A stretch of 64,000 nucleotides of DNA. Source: CAYPFY01 sp964410105. GTDB lineage: Bacteria; Bacteroidota; Ignavibacteria; UBA10030; SZUA-254. Positions 16,318-25,106 of the stretch are shown here, one piece after another (positions within the stretch are counted from its first letter, which is position 1; each line of letters begins with the position of its first letter). The position numbers were made by a program, and so were the translations under genes. The notes under the pieces were generated by a model that was given only the letters and a program-made list of their open reading frames with translations, searched no databases and was not told the origin of the DNA. The stretch is from positions 143,637-207,636 of the forward strand of contig CAYPFY010000004.1 of assembly GCA_964410105.1 (NCBI GenBank). The letters are read 5' to 3'.

Positions 16318-16676
16318 TCTTCCTCCATTGAGGGTGGCGCGGCAATTTTTTCCTCCTTGATGCGGCGGAGAGTCTTCTTATTCCTCATATGAAGCTTGTT
16401 TTTATATTTCGTAAGCTGGCGCTCAAGCTTTCCGACCGCAAGGTCGATCGACTTAAGATATTCCTCCGATTTTTCCCGGGCGGAGAGGATCGTTCCGTGG
16501 ACATGGAGGCTTATCTCGGCGACCTTGAGGCTGTTCGTCGTTCTCTCGAAGCTCAGGATGATATCTCCGCGGACGATGCCGTCGTAAAACCGGTCGAGCT
16601 TCTTGACCTCGGTGAGAGCGTGGGCCTTGACGGAGTCTCTCGCTCTGAATCTGCGCGCAGTAAAATGGATATCCAT
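16314..16676 (-). CDS. hpf: Ribosome hibernation promoting factor, short form
   Basis: The product (120 residues from ATG 16676) has the HPF/YfiA fold: MDIHFTARRFRARDSVK at the start, then LHVHGTILSAREKSEEYLKSID, then a basic helix. It lacks the C-terminal dimerisation domain of long HPF. It binds the 30S decoding region and dimerises or silences ribosomes in stationary phase. An in-frame ATG at 16700 overlaps the xerC stop (ATGA) and would add eight residues; the internal ATG is preferred because homologues begin there and GAGGTG precedes it. It is coupled to hprK downstream. Confidence 0.9.
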   Translation of the reverse strand: MDIHFTARRFRARDSVKAHALTEVKKLDRFYDGIVRGDIILSFERTTNSLKVAEISLHVHGTILSAREKSEEYLKSIDLAVGKLERQLTKYKNKLHMRNKKTLRRIKEEKIAAPPSMEEE

Positions 16677-16696
16677 GGGCACCTCGCTTGAATAGT

Positions 16697-17578
16697 TCAT
16701 GCTTTTGGATGCGCCTGCCGGTAGACTTTCTTGAGCCTGTCGACGGTCACATGGGTATAGAGTTGAGTTGTTGACAAACTTTCGTGGCCGAGCAGTTCCT
16801 TGACCGCCCGGAGGTCCGCGCCCCGGTTGAGGAGGTGGGTCGCGAAGGTGTGGCGGAGAACGTGGGGGCTTTTCTTCTCCGATTCCGACGCTGCGCCGAT
16901 ATAACGGGACACTATGCTATGGACAGCCCGTGCATAGATCCGTCGCCCGCGGGCAGAAAGAAAAATGGCGTTCCTGTCTTCCGTCCGCGTCCGATCGGAG
17001 AGAAGGCCGGATCGTCGGGCGACGTAGGACTCCAGTGCGCCCTTCGCTTTGCTCCCGAGGGGGACGATCCGTGTCTTCCGCCCCTTTCCCAAAACTTTCA
17101 CGGTCGAATTCCCGAAGTCGACATCGGGAAAGTCAAGCTGGAGCAATTCGCTCAATCTGATACCGGTCCCGTACAGAAGCTCGAGCAGCGCACGGTCGCG
17201 CAGGCCCTCGACCGTCGAGAGATCGGGCAGCGTCATCATCCGCTCGACCGACGCCTCGTCGAGGAAGGCCGGGAGAGTTCTGGGGAGTTTCGGTGTGAGC
17301 ACGCCGAGCGCGGGGTTGGTCCGGCGTATTTTCCGTCTCACGAGAAAATCGAGGAAAGACCGCACCGACGAAAGTTTGCGGGCGATGCTGCGGCGGGCAA
17401 TGCGATCGTCGAGCAGTTTTCCCAGGAAGGAACGGATGGCGGCCTGGTCGATATCGCGAGAATCGCCCAGAAACTCCGCGAACTGATTCAGGTCGTTCTC
17501 GTAGGCGGCGACGGTATGGCGGGAATAGTGCCGTTCCGTCCTGAGGTAGTCGATGTATTTTTGTACCGCTCGCCTCAT
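16697..17578 (-). CDS. xerC: Tyrosine recombinase XerC/XerD type
   Basis: The start ATG at 17578 overlaps the topA stop (ATGA). The 293-residue protein has the SAM-like N-terminal DNA-binding domain and the catalytic domain with all expected residues: R141 (GIRLSELL), K165 (GKGRKTR), H239-x-x-R242 (HVLRH), H265 (LGHES) and nucleophile Y274 (TTQLYTHV). It resolves chromosome dimers at dif together with a partner recombinase. XerC and XerD cannot be separated with certainty without the second copy. The link to topA fits a topology/segregation role. Confidence 0.92.
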   Translation of the reverse strand: MRRAVQKYIDYLRTERHYSRHTVAAYENDLNQFAEFLGDSRDIDQAAIRSFLGKLLDDRIARRSIARKLSSVRSFLDFLVRRKIRRTNPALGVLTPKLPRTLPAFLDEASVERMMTLPDLSTVEGLRDRALLELLYGTGIRLSELLQLDFPDVDFGNSTVKVLGKGRKTRIVPLGSKAKGALESYVARRSGLLSDRTRTEDRNAIFLSARGRRIYARAVHSIVSRYIGAASESEKKSPHVLRHTFATHLLNRGADLRAVKELLGHESLSTTQLYTHVTVDRLKKVYRQAHPKA

Positions 17579-19902
17579 GCGGATGCGGCGGATTCGACCT
17601 GTTCGACCTCGGCCTTGCAGGAGGGGCATTTCAGATAGGTCCCTCGTTTCTGTGAGAATTTCTCCACCATGAACGGATTACCGCAGGTGTCGCACGGCGT
17701 GGCCGTAGGCTTATCCCACGAGGCAAAGTCGCATTGCGGGTACCGCGAGCAGCCGTAGAACGTCCGCTTCCGTTTTGTCTTGCGTTCGATGAGGTCTCCC
17801 TCCTTGCATTTCGGGCATTTGATCCCCATCGATATCGGCTTCGTATTCTTGCACTTCGGGTAATTCGAGCAGCCAAGGAAGGTGCCGAACTTGCTCGAGC
17901 GGACGATCATATCGCCGCCGCAGAGCTCGCACTTGAGGCCCGCAAGATGCTGCGTCTTCTCCTGGTCCTCGGGGAGCGGCTTCGTATTCTTGCACGAGGG
18001 GTAGCCGCTGCATGCCATGAACCTGCCGTTGCGTCCCCACTTGATGATCATGCGTCTGCCGCAGACGTCGCACTTCTCGTTGGTCTCCTCCTGGAGGGAC
18101 TTCTTTATGGCCGAAGCTTTTTTCGAGGCCTTTTCAAGGGATTCATGGAACGGAAGGTAAAAATCGTCGAGGACCGTCTTATAATCGCTCTTCCCGGAGG
18201 CGATCGTGTCGAGCTCCTCCTCCATCTTGGCGGTGAATCTGACGTTGAAGATATGCGGGAAGTGAGCGGTCAGGAGCTTATTGACCTCCATCCCGAGCTG
18301 GAGAGCGTACAGTTTTCGTTCACGCGCTTCCACGTATTTTCGGTCGATGATGGTTGCGACGATCATCGCGTACGTGCTTGGGCGTCCGATGCCGAGGGCT
18401 TCAAGGGTTTTGACGAGCGAACTCTCGGCATATCTGGGCGGAGGCGACGTTTCGTGACGGTGAGTCACGGCGTTCAGCAGCTGCGCCGCGTCCCCGGCCG
18501 ACAGATTCAATGGCAGCCTTCTCTCAACAACTTCAGGATCTTCCTCCTCGATCTTCTCCCCCTCGCCGTTGAGCGAATCGTCATACGCCAGCAGGAAGCC
18601 CCGGAAAATATACTGCGATGATGAGGCCTTGAACTGGAACCTGCCGCCCTGGATCAGCACCGTGGTCGTCTCCAGGATTGCGGCCTCCATCTGGCAGGCC
18701 ACGAAACGGTTCCATATCAATTCATACAACTTAAAGAGGTCTTTGTCAAGATATTTTTTCACCGCCTTGGGAGTATATTTCATGGAGGTGGGGCGGATGG
18801 CCTCGTGCGCGTCCTGGGAGGTTTTCTTTTTCCGGTAAATTACGGGATGTTTGGGGACGAACTCCTTGCCGTAGTTGACGATAATAAACTCGCGGACGGC
18901 GGCCACGGCCTCCGCGCTCAGCCGGGTGGAGTCTGTGCGCATATAGGTGATGAGGCCGACGGAGCCTTCGCCGCCGATCTCGATCCCCTCATACAGCTTC
19001 TGGGCGAGCTTCATCGTCCGGGTGGCCGAAAGGTAGAGCTTCCGGGACGCCTCCTGCTGGAGCGTGCTCGTGATGAAGGGAGGAAGGGGATTGCGCCTGG
19101 TTTCCCTCTTCGAGACGTTCGCGATCGCAAACTTTTCGGATCGAATCTCGGCGGCATACGATTCGGCCTGCTCTTCGGAGGGGATGAATGTATATTTTTC
19201 CCGGGTCCCCTTGGCCTCGGCCTCCGCGAGTGTCTCCTTCGAGGGGACGATGAGGTCCCGCGAGTCGATCCGGAAAAGCTTCGCGTAGAATGGGTCGCTC
19301 TCCCTAGTCTTGAATGTGCCGATGATCGACCAATACTCGGTGGGCGTAAAGGCATTGATCTGGCTCTCCCGCTCGCATATCAACCGGAGAGCGACGGACT
19401 GGACCCTTCCGGCGGACAGGCCGTAGAACATAGTCTTCCAGACGAAGGGGGATACCTTATAGCCCACGATCCTGTCCATGACGCGCCGGGCGCGCTGGCT
19501 CGAGACCAGGTTGTCGTCGATTTTTTGGGGCTTTTCCATCGCCTCGGCGATCCCCCGTTCGGTGATCTCATGGAACAGGACGCGGAAAATATTGCTGTTG
19601 GCCGGCGCAATTTCTTCGGCGATATCCTCAGCGATCGCTTCTCCCTCACGGTCCGGATCGGTCGCGATATACACTCCGCTTGCTTTTGACGCAACTTCCC
19701 TGAGTTTATCAATGACCTCTTTTTTCCCCTCGATGGTTTCGAATGTCGCCGCGTAGCCGGCATCGACATCTACTCCGAGAGTGCTCTTGGGAAGATTTTT
19801 GATATGTCCGACTGAGGCATGGACGATGAAATCTTTCCCAAGATACTTGTTGATTGTCCGCGCTTTCGCGGGCGATTCAACGATCAGTAATGATTTTTCC
19901 AT
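17575..19902 (-). CDS. topA: DNA topoisomerase I
   Basis: At 775 residues it is a type IA topoisomerase. It has the TOPRIM domain at the start (LLIVESPAKARTINKYLG; acidic TDPDREGEA at 81-89) and nucleophile Y320 in GLITYMRTDS. After the core, four Cys4 zinc-ribbon modules occupy the last 180 residues or so (CDVCGRRM..., CELCGGDM..., CPKCKEGD..., CDTCGNPF...). It relaxes negative supercoils in the cytoplasm. An AAGGGA RBS precedes ATG. It heads the topA-xerC-hpf-hprK chain. Confidence 0.97.
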   Translation of the reverse strand: MEKSLLIVESPAKARTINKYLGKDFIVHASVGHIKNLPKSTLGVDVDAGYAATFETIEGKKEVIDKLREVASKASGVYIATDPDREGEAIAEDIAEEIAPANSNIFRVLFHEITERGIAEAMEKPQKIDDNLVSSQRARRVMDRIVGYKVSPFVWKTMFYGLSAGRVQSVALRLICERESQINAFTPTEYWSIIGTFKTRESDPFYAKLFRIDSRDLIVPSKETLAEAEAKGTREKYTFIPSEEQAESYAAEIRSEKFAIANVSKRETRRNPLPPFITSTLQQEASRKLYLSATRTMKLAQKLYEGIEIGGEGSVGLITYMRTDSTRLSAEAVAAVREFIIVNYGKEFVPKHPVIYRKKKTSQDAHEAIRPTSMKYTPKAVKKYLDKDLFKLYELIWNRFVACQMEAAILETTTVLIQGGRFQFKASSSQYIFRGFLLAYDDSLNGEGEKIEEEDPEVVERRLPLNLSAGDAAQLLNAVTHRHETSPPPRYAESSLVKTLEALGIGRPSTYAMIVATIIDRKYVEARERKLYALQLGMEVNKLLTAHFPHIFNVRFTAKMEEELDTIASGKSDYKTVLDDFYLPFHESLEKASKKASAIKKSLQEETNEKCDVCGRRMIIKWGRNGRFMACSGYPSCKNTKPLPEDQEKTQHLAGLKCELCGGDMIVRSSKFGTFLGCSNYPKCKNTKPISMGIKCPKCKEGDLIERKTKRKRTFYGCSRYPQCDFASWDKPTATPCDTCGNPFMVEKFSQKRGTYLKCPSCKAEVEQVESAASA

Positions 19903-19958
19903 AGAATCCCTTCATGCGCCGGCTTTCCTCCGGTACTGTCATCACAACCCTGTGCATA

Positions 19959-20399
19959 CTATTCAAGTTCCCTCATCCTTTTCGTGTGCCACAAATAGCG
20001 GTCCTCGAGCCACCGCATTTCCCGTCGCCCGCGCGTCGTATCGTCACGGTATCCGGCGAGGTGGAGGACGCCGTGGATGACGAGACGCTCCCGTTCCTCC
20101 TTTTCCGTTGCAAGGAACCGTTTCGACTGGCGGCGTGCCTGGTCGAGGTTCACATATACCTCCCCTTCGAGGGCGGCGTGGGACTCGCTCAGAGGGAAGC
20201 TGAGGACGTCAGTCTGCCGGCGGTGGCGGAGGTAGGTCGAATTCATCCGGATCATGGCGCGGTCGGCGACGAAGATGATGTTCAGGGAAGCGTTCGTTAT
20301 CCCTTCGCCGGCGAGCACTCGGCACACGACGGTGCGGGTCGGCGCGTGGCGGATGAGGCGCTTCGGATGGGCATTGAAGACCCGGACGGCTCGCATCAC
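19959..20399 (-). CDS. ybeY: Endoribonuclease YbeY (rRNA maturation factor)
   Basis: The 146-residue protein has YbeY order: NIIFVADRAMIRMNSTYLRH, TDVLSFPL, and the metal motif HGVLHLAGYRDD. The third His of the canonical HGxLHLxGyDH motif is not found; Arg-Asp-Asp stands there. The same variation is usual in Bacteroidota YbeY, so it is a lineage trait and not decay. YbeY processes 16S rRNA 3' ends. Its ATG overlaps the stop of the preceding unknown gene (ATGA), and topA is upstream of neither. Confidence 0.9.
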   Translation of the reverse strand: MMRAVRVFNAHPKRLIRHAPTRTVVCRVLAGEGITNASLNIIFVADRAMIRMNSTYLRHRRQTDVLSFPLSESHAALEGEVYVNLDQARRQSKRFLATEKEERERLVIHGVLHLAGYRDDTTRGRREMRWLEDRYLWHTKRMRELE

Positions 20400-20866
20400 C
20401 TTTTTCGCTTGGGGGCACCCTTTCTCGGGGGGGGTGTGGGGAGGAGGGATTCCGTCAGGGAGAGGGCGATCCCGGAGAGCATCACCTCCGGACCGAGCCG
20501 CGTGAAATCGCCCGAGAGGATCTCGCTATCCACGTTCGCGTAGAGGGAGCAGCCCCCTTCCCGTTCAACGATGAGGCCGCAGAGCTTCCCATTGGACTCT
20601 CCGACGAACGTCACTTCGTTGAGCATCTCGCTGACAATGAACCCGGAGCAAAAATGGAGCTGGAGGTGGGCATTCGGGGTATAGACGCTGACGAGATTGC
20701 CTCGCCGGCTGCCGATGGTGATCCCGGGGTAGATCTCGAGCGCCAGTTTCCGCTCCTGTTTTTTCCCGGCCAGCTCGTAGCGGACATTGTTGCCCCTCTG
20801 CTTGGCCGGAACCCCGAGAACCTTGGACAGCTTTTTGAAATCATTATTTTTGAATGCAAACGGCAC
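20396..20866 (-). CDS. Uncharacterised protein coupled to ybeY
   Basis: I do not recognise a family. The start GTG at 20866 is chosen because a perfect GGAGG lies five bases before it; an in-frame ATG at 20878 has that GGAGG inside its own codons. The 156-residue product is mixed alpha/beta (FKKLSKVLGVPAKQRG, then KLALEIYPGITIGSRRG, then FIVSEMLNEVTFVGES) with a basic Pro/Lys/Arg tail (TPPPRKGAPKRKR). No signal peptide or membrane helix is seen. It overlaps ybeY by four bases, suggesting shared expression, and follows the terminator of the cold-shock gene. Confidence 0.7.
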   Translation of the reverse strand: MPFAFKNNDFKKLSKVLGVPAKQRGNNVRYELAGKKQERKLALEIYPGITIGSRRGNLVSVYTPNAHLQLHFCSGFIVSEMLNEVTFVGESNGKLCGLIVEREGGCSLYANVDSEILSGDFTRLGPEVMLSGIALSLTESLLPTPPPRKGAPKRKR

Positions 20867-20882
20867 CCTTTCCTCCATCAAC

Positions 20883-20919
20883 AAAAAACCCGATTGCGTT
20901 CTTTCGAAACGCACTCGGG
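20883..20919 (-). terminator. Intrinsic terminator of the cold-shock gene
   Basis: CCCGA and TGCGTT (20889-20900) pair with AACGCA and TCGGG (20908-20919), interrupted by one mismatch. On the minus strand the stem is followed by TTTTTT. Confidence 0.85.
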
Positions 20920-20940
20920 GGATTCAGCTCAGGTGGTTTT

Positions 20941-21150
20941 TCAGGGAACCACGACCACATTCAGAGCCTGCAGGCCTTTTTTTCCCTCGGCCACCTCAAA
21001 CTCCACACGCACGCCTTCCTTGAGCGTCCTGAACTCGCTCTCCGACTTGATGGCCGAGTAATGCACGAAGACATCCCCTTCTCCTTCGGCCGGAACGATA
21101 AACCCGTAGCCTTTTTTTCCGTCGAACCATTTCACTTTGCCCGATGCCAT
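20941..21150 (-). CDS. Cold-shock domain protein
   Basis: The 69-residue protein is a single cold-shock domain: MASGKVKWFDGKKGYGFI contains RNP1 (KGYGFI) and VFVHYSAI is RNP2. It binds single-stranded RNA/DNA as an RNA chaperone. ATG at 21150 is chosen for AAGGA five bases upstream and for homology. It has its own strong promoter and terminator, so it forms a single-gene unit. Confidence 0.95.
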   Translation of the reverse strand: MASGKVKWFDGKKGYGFIVPAEGEGDVFVHYSAIKSESEFRTLKEGVRVEFEVAEGKKGLQALNVVVVP

Positions 21151-21184
21151 GATTCCTTCGTCCGAGATGGCGTCTGAGTTGATG

Positions 21185-21216
21185 CAAATATACAATCCGG
21201 AGACCATCAATGTCAA
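21185..21216 (-). promoter_or_regulatory. Promoter of the cold-shock gene
   Basis: TTGACA (21216-21211), an 18-base spacer and TATATTTG (21192-21185) match perfectly to TTG / TAnnTTTG. The expected leader is about 30 bases, unlike the long leader of E. coli cspA. Confidence 0.85.
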
Positions 21217-21220
21217 GTGC

Positions 21221-22117
21221 TCAGAGTTCCAGGGTCAATCCTTCGCTTGCCGCGACGCAGTCGAATTTGTACTTCCGGTTCTGGATTTCCCTCTTGCATT
21301 TTTTGAGAATGTCGTCAACCTTCGCGTCGTCATGGGCCGGATCATGGTGGAAGAGGACGAGCCGCCTCACGTTCCCTTCGGCGGCCACGCGAAGAGTGAA
21401 GAGGTAATGGGAATGCCCCCAGCCGACCCTGTCGACGTATTCCTCAGGGGTGTAGGTGGCGTCATGGATCAAAACATCGGCGTCCCGGACGAAATCGAAA
21501 ATGCGCTGATTCGGGTCGCCCGTGCCCCGGCCGAACTTTTCGACGATTTCCTTCTCCACGTTCCGGATCGAGCGGGCCACTTTACGGTCGAACGGCTCGT
21601 TATCGCTGATATAGACGAGGGATTTCCCTCCGTGTGTGATCCGGTAGCCCATGGCGAACGTGGGGTGATTCACGTAAATGCTCTTCACGACTGCGTCGTA
21701 GACATTGATCTCTTCCTCCCGGATCCGGCAGAATTTGAGGGTCGCCTTGAGCTCATTGAGCTGGATCGGGAAGTAGATCCGGTTCATCTGATCGGATATC
21801 ATCTTCTGGAGGGTCACCTTATCCATCTGTCCCCCGACGATCGTGATCTCGTTGCCGGAGACGAAGGCCGGCTTGAAAAAGGGAAAGCCCTGGATATGGT
21901 CCCAGTGGGGGTGGGAGATGAGAATATGGGCTTTTACCGATCCGCCGCCCTCGATGAGTTTTTCACCGAGATTCCTGATCCCGGTGCCGGCGTCGAGGAT
22001 TATGAGCTCATCGTTCGGGAGCCGGACTTCGACGCAGGGAGTATTGCCGCCGTACCGGACGGTCCCTTTCCCGGGGGTGGAGATCGATCCCCTGGTTCCC
22101 CAGAATGTCAGCCGCAT
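21221..22117 (-). CDS. Metallo-beta-lactamase fold hydrolase
   Basis: The 298-residue MBL-fold protein begins MRLTFWGTRGSISTPG and carries the metal motif HPHWDH in LISHPHWDHIQGFPFF (HxHxDH), a later DNEPF region, VLIHDATYTPEEY and GHSHYLF, and a terminal His (VLFHHDPAHDD). The opening GTRGSI and HIQGF contexts resemble the PhnP/phosphodiesterase-like MBL group; the substrate is unknown. No signal peptide is seen. It overlaps the gamma carbonic anhydrase gene by 10 bases and closes the S41-DUF3108-gammaCA-MBL operon. Confidence 0.88.
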   Translation of the reverse strand: MRLTFWGTRGSISTPGKGTVRYGGNTPCVEVRLPNDELIILDAGTGIRNLGEKLIEGGGSVKAHILISHPHWDHIQGFPFFKPAFVSGNEITIVGGQMDKVTLQKMISDQMNRIYFPIQLNELKATLKFCRIREEEINVYDAVVKSIYVNHPTFAMGYRITHGGKSLVYISDNEPFDRKVARSIRNVEKEIVEKFGRGTGDPNQRIFDFVRDADVLIHDATYTPEEYVDRVGWGHSHYLFTLRVAAEGNVRRLVLFHHDPAHDDAKVDDILKKCKREIQNRKYKFDCVAASEGLTLEL

Positions 22118-22626
22118 GGTGTTACGCCTCTATAAGATTGTGCATACTGGCAATAATGTCTCGCAGAACTCTCGATGGAGCGCTTTTCCTCACGCGTGAG
22201 GGGCCGGACCACCCGTGCGGGGAGGCCGGCGACGAGGACGCCTTCGGGGATTACCTCATTCGGGGGGACGAGGGCGCCGGCGGCCACGAGCGCGAAAGAA
22301 TTTATCGTGGAATTGTCGAGAATGATCGAGCCCATCCCCAGGAGGCAGTTGTCTCCGATCGTGCACGCATGCGCGATGACGCCGTGACCGAGAGTGCAGC
22401 CCGAGCCGATGATGAGAGGGTTCCCCGAGCGGACATGGAGAAGGCATCCGTCCTGCACGTTTGTTCCCCGGCCGATCCGGACATGATCCACGTCGCCTCG
22501 AATCACTGCGTTGAACCAGACGCTCGAGTCCTCGCCGATCGCGACATCTCCGATGATTTCTGCGCTTGCGGCCAGAAAGGCGGAGGGGTGGATGGACGGA
22601 TTCTTGCCGGCGTAGGGATGGATCAT
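22108..22626 (-). CDS. Gamma-class carbonic anhydrase-like hexapeptide-repeat protein
   Basis: The ATG at 22626 overlaps the preceding stop (ATGA) and gives MIHPYAGKNPSIHPSAF, the usual start of YrdA/PaaY-type proteins. The 172-residue product is a left-handed beta-helix of hexapeptide repeats (AEIIGDVAIGEDSSVWFNAVIRGD, IGRGTNVQDG) with His residues in LLHVRSG and LGHGVIAHAC as metal ligands. Members reversibly hydrate CO2 or are acyltransferase relatives. Activity is uncertain; the fold is certain. Confidence 0.9.
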   Translation of the reverse strand: MIHPYAGKNPSIHPSAFLAASAEIIGDVAIGEDSSVWFNAVIRGDVDHVRIGRGTNVQDGCLLHVRSGNPLIIGSGCTLGHGVIAHACTIGDNCLLGMGSIILDNSTINSFALVAAGALVPPNEVIPEGVLVAGLPARVVRPLTREEKRSIESSARHYCQYAQSYRGVTPCG

Positions 22627-23495
22627 TTGGGCTCCTCCGTAGACCGGGGAGGCCGCCATCCGGCACGTTTCCACTCCATCAATTCGATGCGAACATTTCC
22701 GATGAGAACCTTCATCTTGGCGAGGACCGGGACGCGGGCCGCGTCGTTGCTGAACCACCCTTCGAACCCGCCCGTGAGGCCGAAGATGCCGACGAACTTC
22801 GCCTCACCCTCAAAATGCACGAGGTCGATGGGATAATCGACCGCCTCGATCTGCTCCTTCGTCCGTTCGGCCGTGAAATCGATGAAGGTTTTCCCTTTTT
22901 TCTCTCTCACCATCGTCGGGATGGAGAGTTTCTGGGGAGTGAGCACGCGGGTGCGCGCCAGGAAAAAGAGAGAGAGACCGTCCTGGGAAAGCGTATCGAG
23001 GAGAAGCGTATCGCGGCTCTCGATGTTTTCCGATTTCCACATCTTTTCCTCAATATACATCATCTTGCGGGGATAATCGAACGTATAGATCCATTGTTTC
23101 CAGCGCTTATCTTCCTTGGTGCGGGCTTCGAATCGGGTGGAATAAACGGTCTGATCCATGATCGATGCGTAGACGGCATGGAGGTCGACGAAAGGAACGT
23201 TCTCATACGAATCGATAAGGGCGGAGGCTCTGTAAAAGGTGCGTGAATTCTTGGTGAATGCATCGACGAGTTTTATCCGGACGCGCCCGATATCGACGGA
23301 GGCGTAGCTGACATTATAGGTGAGCTCCTCCCCTACCTGAAAAACCGAATCTTCGCTGGTTGCGGGGTGGGCGGAGGCGGGGCGTTCAGCAAGAAGCAGG
23401 GAGACGAAGAGCGCGGCGGCGGCGGGCTGCGAGCGTCGGGAACGGAGGATCCGGACGAGGGCGCGAATCGGCGCGGCGGATACGGTCGAGGTCAT
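22623..23495 (-). CDS. DUF3108 periplasmic protein
   Basis: The 290-residue protein has a long N-terminus with a signal segment (AAAALFVSLLLAERPASAHP). The mature part begins with VFQVGEELTYNVSY and continues with antiparallel strands (FYRASALIDSYENVPFVDLHAVYASIMD), typical of DUF3108 beta-proteins in Bacteroidota and related groups. The function is not known; it is likely periplasmic. It starts 6 bases after the S41 protease stop and overlaps the gamma carbonic anhydrase start. Confidence 0.82.
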   Translation of the reverse strand: MTSTVSAAPIRALVRILRSRRSQPAAAALFVSLLLAERPASAHPATSEDSVFQVGEELTYNVSYASVDIGRVRIKLVDAFTKNSRTFYRASALIDSYENVPFVDLHAVYASIMDQTVYSTRFEARTKEDKRWKQWIYTFDYPRKMMYIEEKMWKSENIESRDTLLLDTLSQDGLSLFFLARTRVLTPQKLSIPTMVREKKGKTFIDFTAERTKEQIEAVDYPIDLVHFEGEAKFVGIFGLTGGFEGWFSNDAARVPVLAKMKVLIGNVRIELMEWKRAGWRPPRSTEEPK

Positions 23496-23501
23496 TCCGC
23501 G

Positions 23502-25106
23502 TTATTGCAGGCCGGCGATTTTTGCTGCCTCGGGAAAGAGAGTAAGAGCCTTTTGAAGCTGATTATCGTCGGGCTGGATCGCGCTCCAGAATCCCTCGTT
23601 GCCCCAGAGCCCTCGGGCGATTTCCGCCTTCAGGCGCATGGCGATGCTCGGCTTGTCTTTTGAAAACTGTGCTTCGTCGATCGTGATCCCCTTTTTCTTT
23701 GCCAGCGCCTTGAGCTGGTCGATCATCTCGTCCGTGATCTTGTATCCGGCGCAGAATTTTTTCAAAGTCTTGTCGTACTGAGCCTGGATCGTCTTCCCCT
23801 GTTGATTCACGGCGGAGAGGGCGAATTCCCTGAAAACATTCTTCCCCAGAATCTGCACAAAAAGCGGCGAAGCCCTTTCCGCCTTCACGATATAGTCGGG
23901 AGTTATTCCTCCGCCGCCGAACACGTGGCGGCCCGAGGCGGTTTTGAAGACCGGTTTTGTGGAGTCGTTTTCCTCTTTGTGTTCGACGTTCTCCCCCTCC
24001 TGCTCGTTCCGGTCGAATGCCACCTTCTGATAATCGTGAACGTCTTTACCGTAGGGCCTTTGAATCAGGCGTCCCGATGGGGTGTAATAGCGGGCTATCG
24101 TAAGACGGAAGGCCGATTTATCGGGAAGAGGATATTCGTGCTGCACGAGCCCCTTGCCGAAGCTGGTCTCGCCGACGATGAGGCCGCGGTCCCAGTCCTG
24201 CATGGCGCCGGAGACGATTTCGCTTGCCGAGGCAGATCCGGCATTGACGAGCACAATAAGCGGCAGATCGGTGAATTTGCCCTCGCCGTTGCTCAAGTAT
24301 TCTTCATTAAACTCCGCTTTGCGCCCTTTCGTATAGACGATCTTTTTCCCTCCGGGGAGGAGCTCGTTGGAAATTTTTACCGCCTGGTCCAGATAACCGC
24401 CGGGGTCGTTGCGGAGGTCGAGGACGAGCCTCTTCATGCCCTCGGAGCGGAGTTTTGTCAGAGCTTTCGTGAACTCGTCGTGCGTCGTCGCGGCGAAGCG
24501 GTTGATGGAGACATATCCTGTCTTGTCGTCCACCATATACGAGACGTCGACGCTGTAGATGGGGATCTTATCCCGGGTAATATCGAAGTCGATCAGATTC
24601 TTTTCCCCTGGGCGGTAGATCGAAACTTTGACATGCGTCCCCTTGGGTCCGCGGAGTTTCTTCGGCACATCGTCCCTCTTGATGCCGACGGAGGTCGAAT
24701 CGTTGATTTTCAGTATCTTGTCCCCCGACATTATCCCGAGGGCCTCGCTCGGCCCGCCGGGGACCGGCGCCACGACGAAAAGGGTATCGCTGATGACCTC
24801 GTACTCGACTCCGATCCCCTCGAAGCTCCCCTGGAAATCCTCCTGGATTTTCGGGATCTGCGATGCGGGTATATAGACGGAGTGCGGATCGAGCGTGGAA
24901 AGCATCCCGTTGATTGCGCTCTCGACAAGTTTCGGAGTATCGACATCGTCGACATAATATTTCTCGGCGAGGCTCAGGACATCTTTGAACTTATTCAGTT
25001 GTTCGAAAATATTGTCGCCCGAGATGAGGCTGTTCAGCTGCATCCCGAGAAAGAGCGCGACGGAGAAGAGGATTCCTACGGAGAGTGTTGAAAATCGACG
25101 TTTCAT
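23502..25106 (-). CDS. S41 family carboxyl-terminal processing protease
   Basis: The 534-residue protein has an N-terminal membrane anchor (about 8-28), a PDZ domain (about 95-175) and the S41 core with catalytic S293 (NAGSASASE) and K318 (SFGKGLVQ), separated by 25 residues as in Prc/CtpA. These proteases clip C-termini of periplasmic and envelope proteins. The C-terminal extension (about 400-534) is longer than in minimal CtpA. Its ATG overlaps the stop of a small protein with a cut-off sorting domain (ATGA), and DUF3108 follows 6 bases later. Confidence 0.93.
   Translation of the reverse strand: MKRRFSTLSVGILFSVALFLGMQLNSLISGDNIFEQLNKFKDVLSLAEKYYVDDVDTPKLVESAINGMLSTLDPHSVYIPASQIPKIQEDFQGSFEGIGVEYEVISDTLFVVAPVPGGPSEALGIMSGDKILKINDSTSVGIKRDDVPKKLRGPKGTHVKVSIYRPGEKNLIDFDITRDKIPIYSVDVSYMVDDKTGYVSINRFAATTHDEFTKALTKLRSEGMKRLVLDLRNDPGGYLDQAVKISNELLPGGKKIVYTKGRKAEFNEEYLSNGEGKFTDLPLIVLVNAGSASASEIVSGAMQDWDRGLIVGETSFGKGLVQHEYPLPDKSAFRLTIARYYTPSGRLIQRPYGKDVHDYQKVAFDRNEQEGENVEHKEENDSTKPVFKTASGRHVFGGGGITPDYIVKAERASPLFVQILGKNVFREFALSAVNQQGKTIQAQYDKTLKKFCAGYKITDEMIDQLKALAKKKGITIDEAQFSKDKPSIAMRLKAEIARGLWGNEGFWSAIQPDDNQLQKALTLFPEAAKIAGLQ

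Noticed and set aside
23802..25091. Long plus-strand frame (429 codons) over the S41 gene
   Set aside because: It is the antisense shadow of a well-supported protease; its translation has no domain or RBS. GC-rich codon use leaves antisense frames open.
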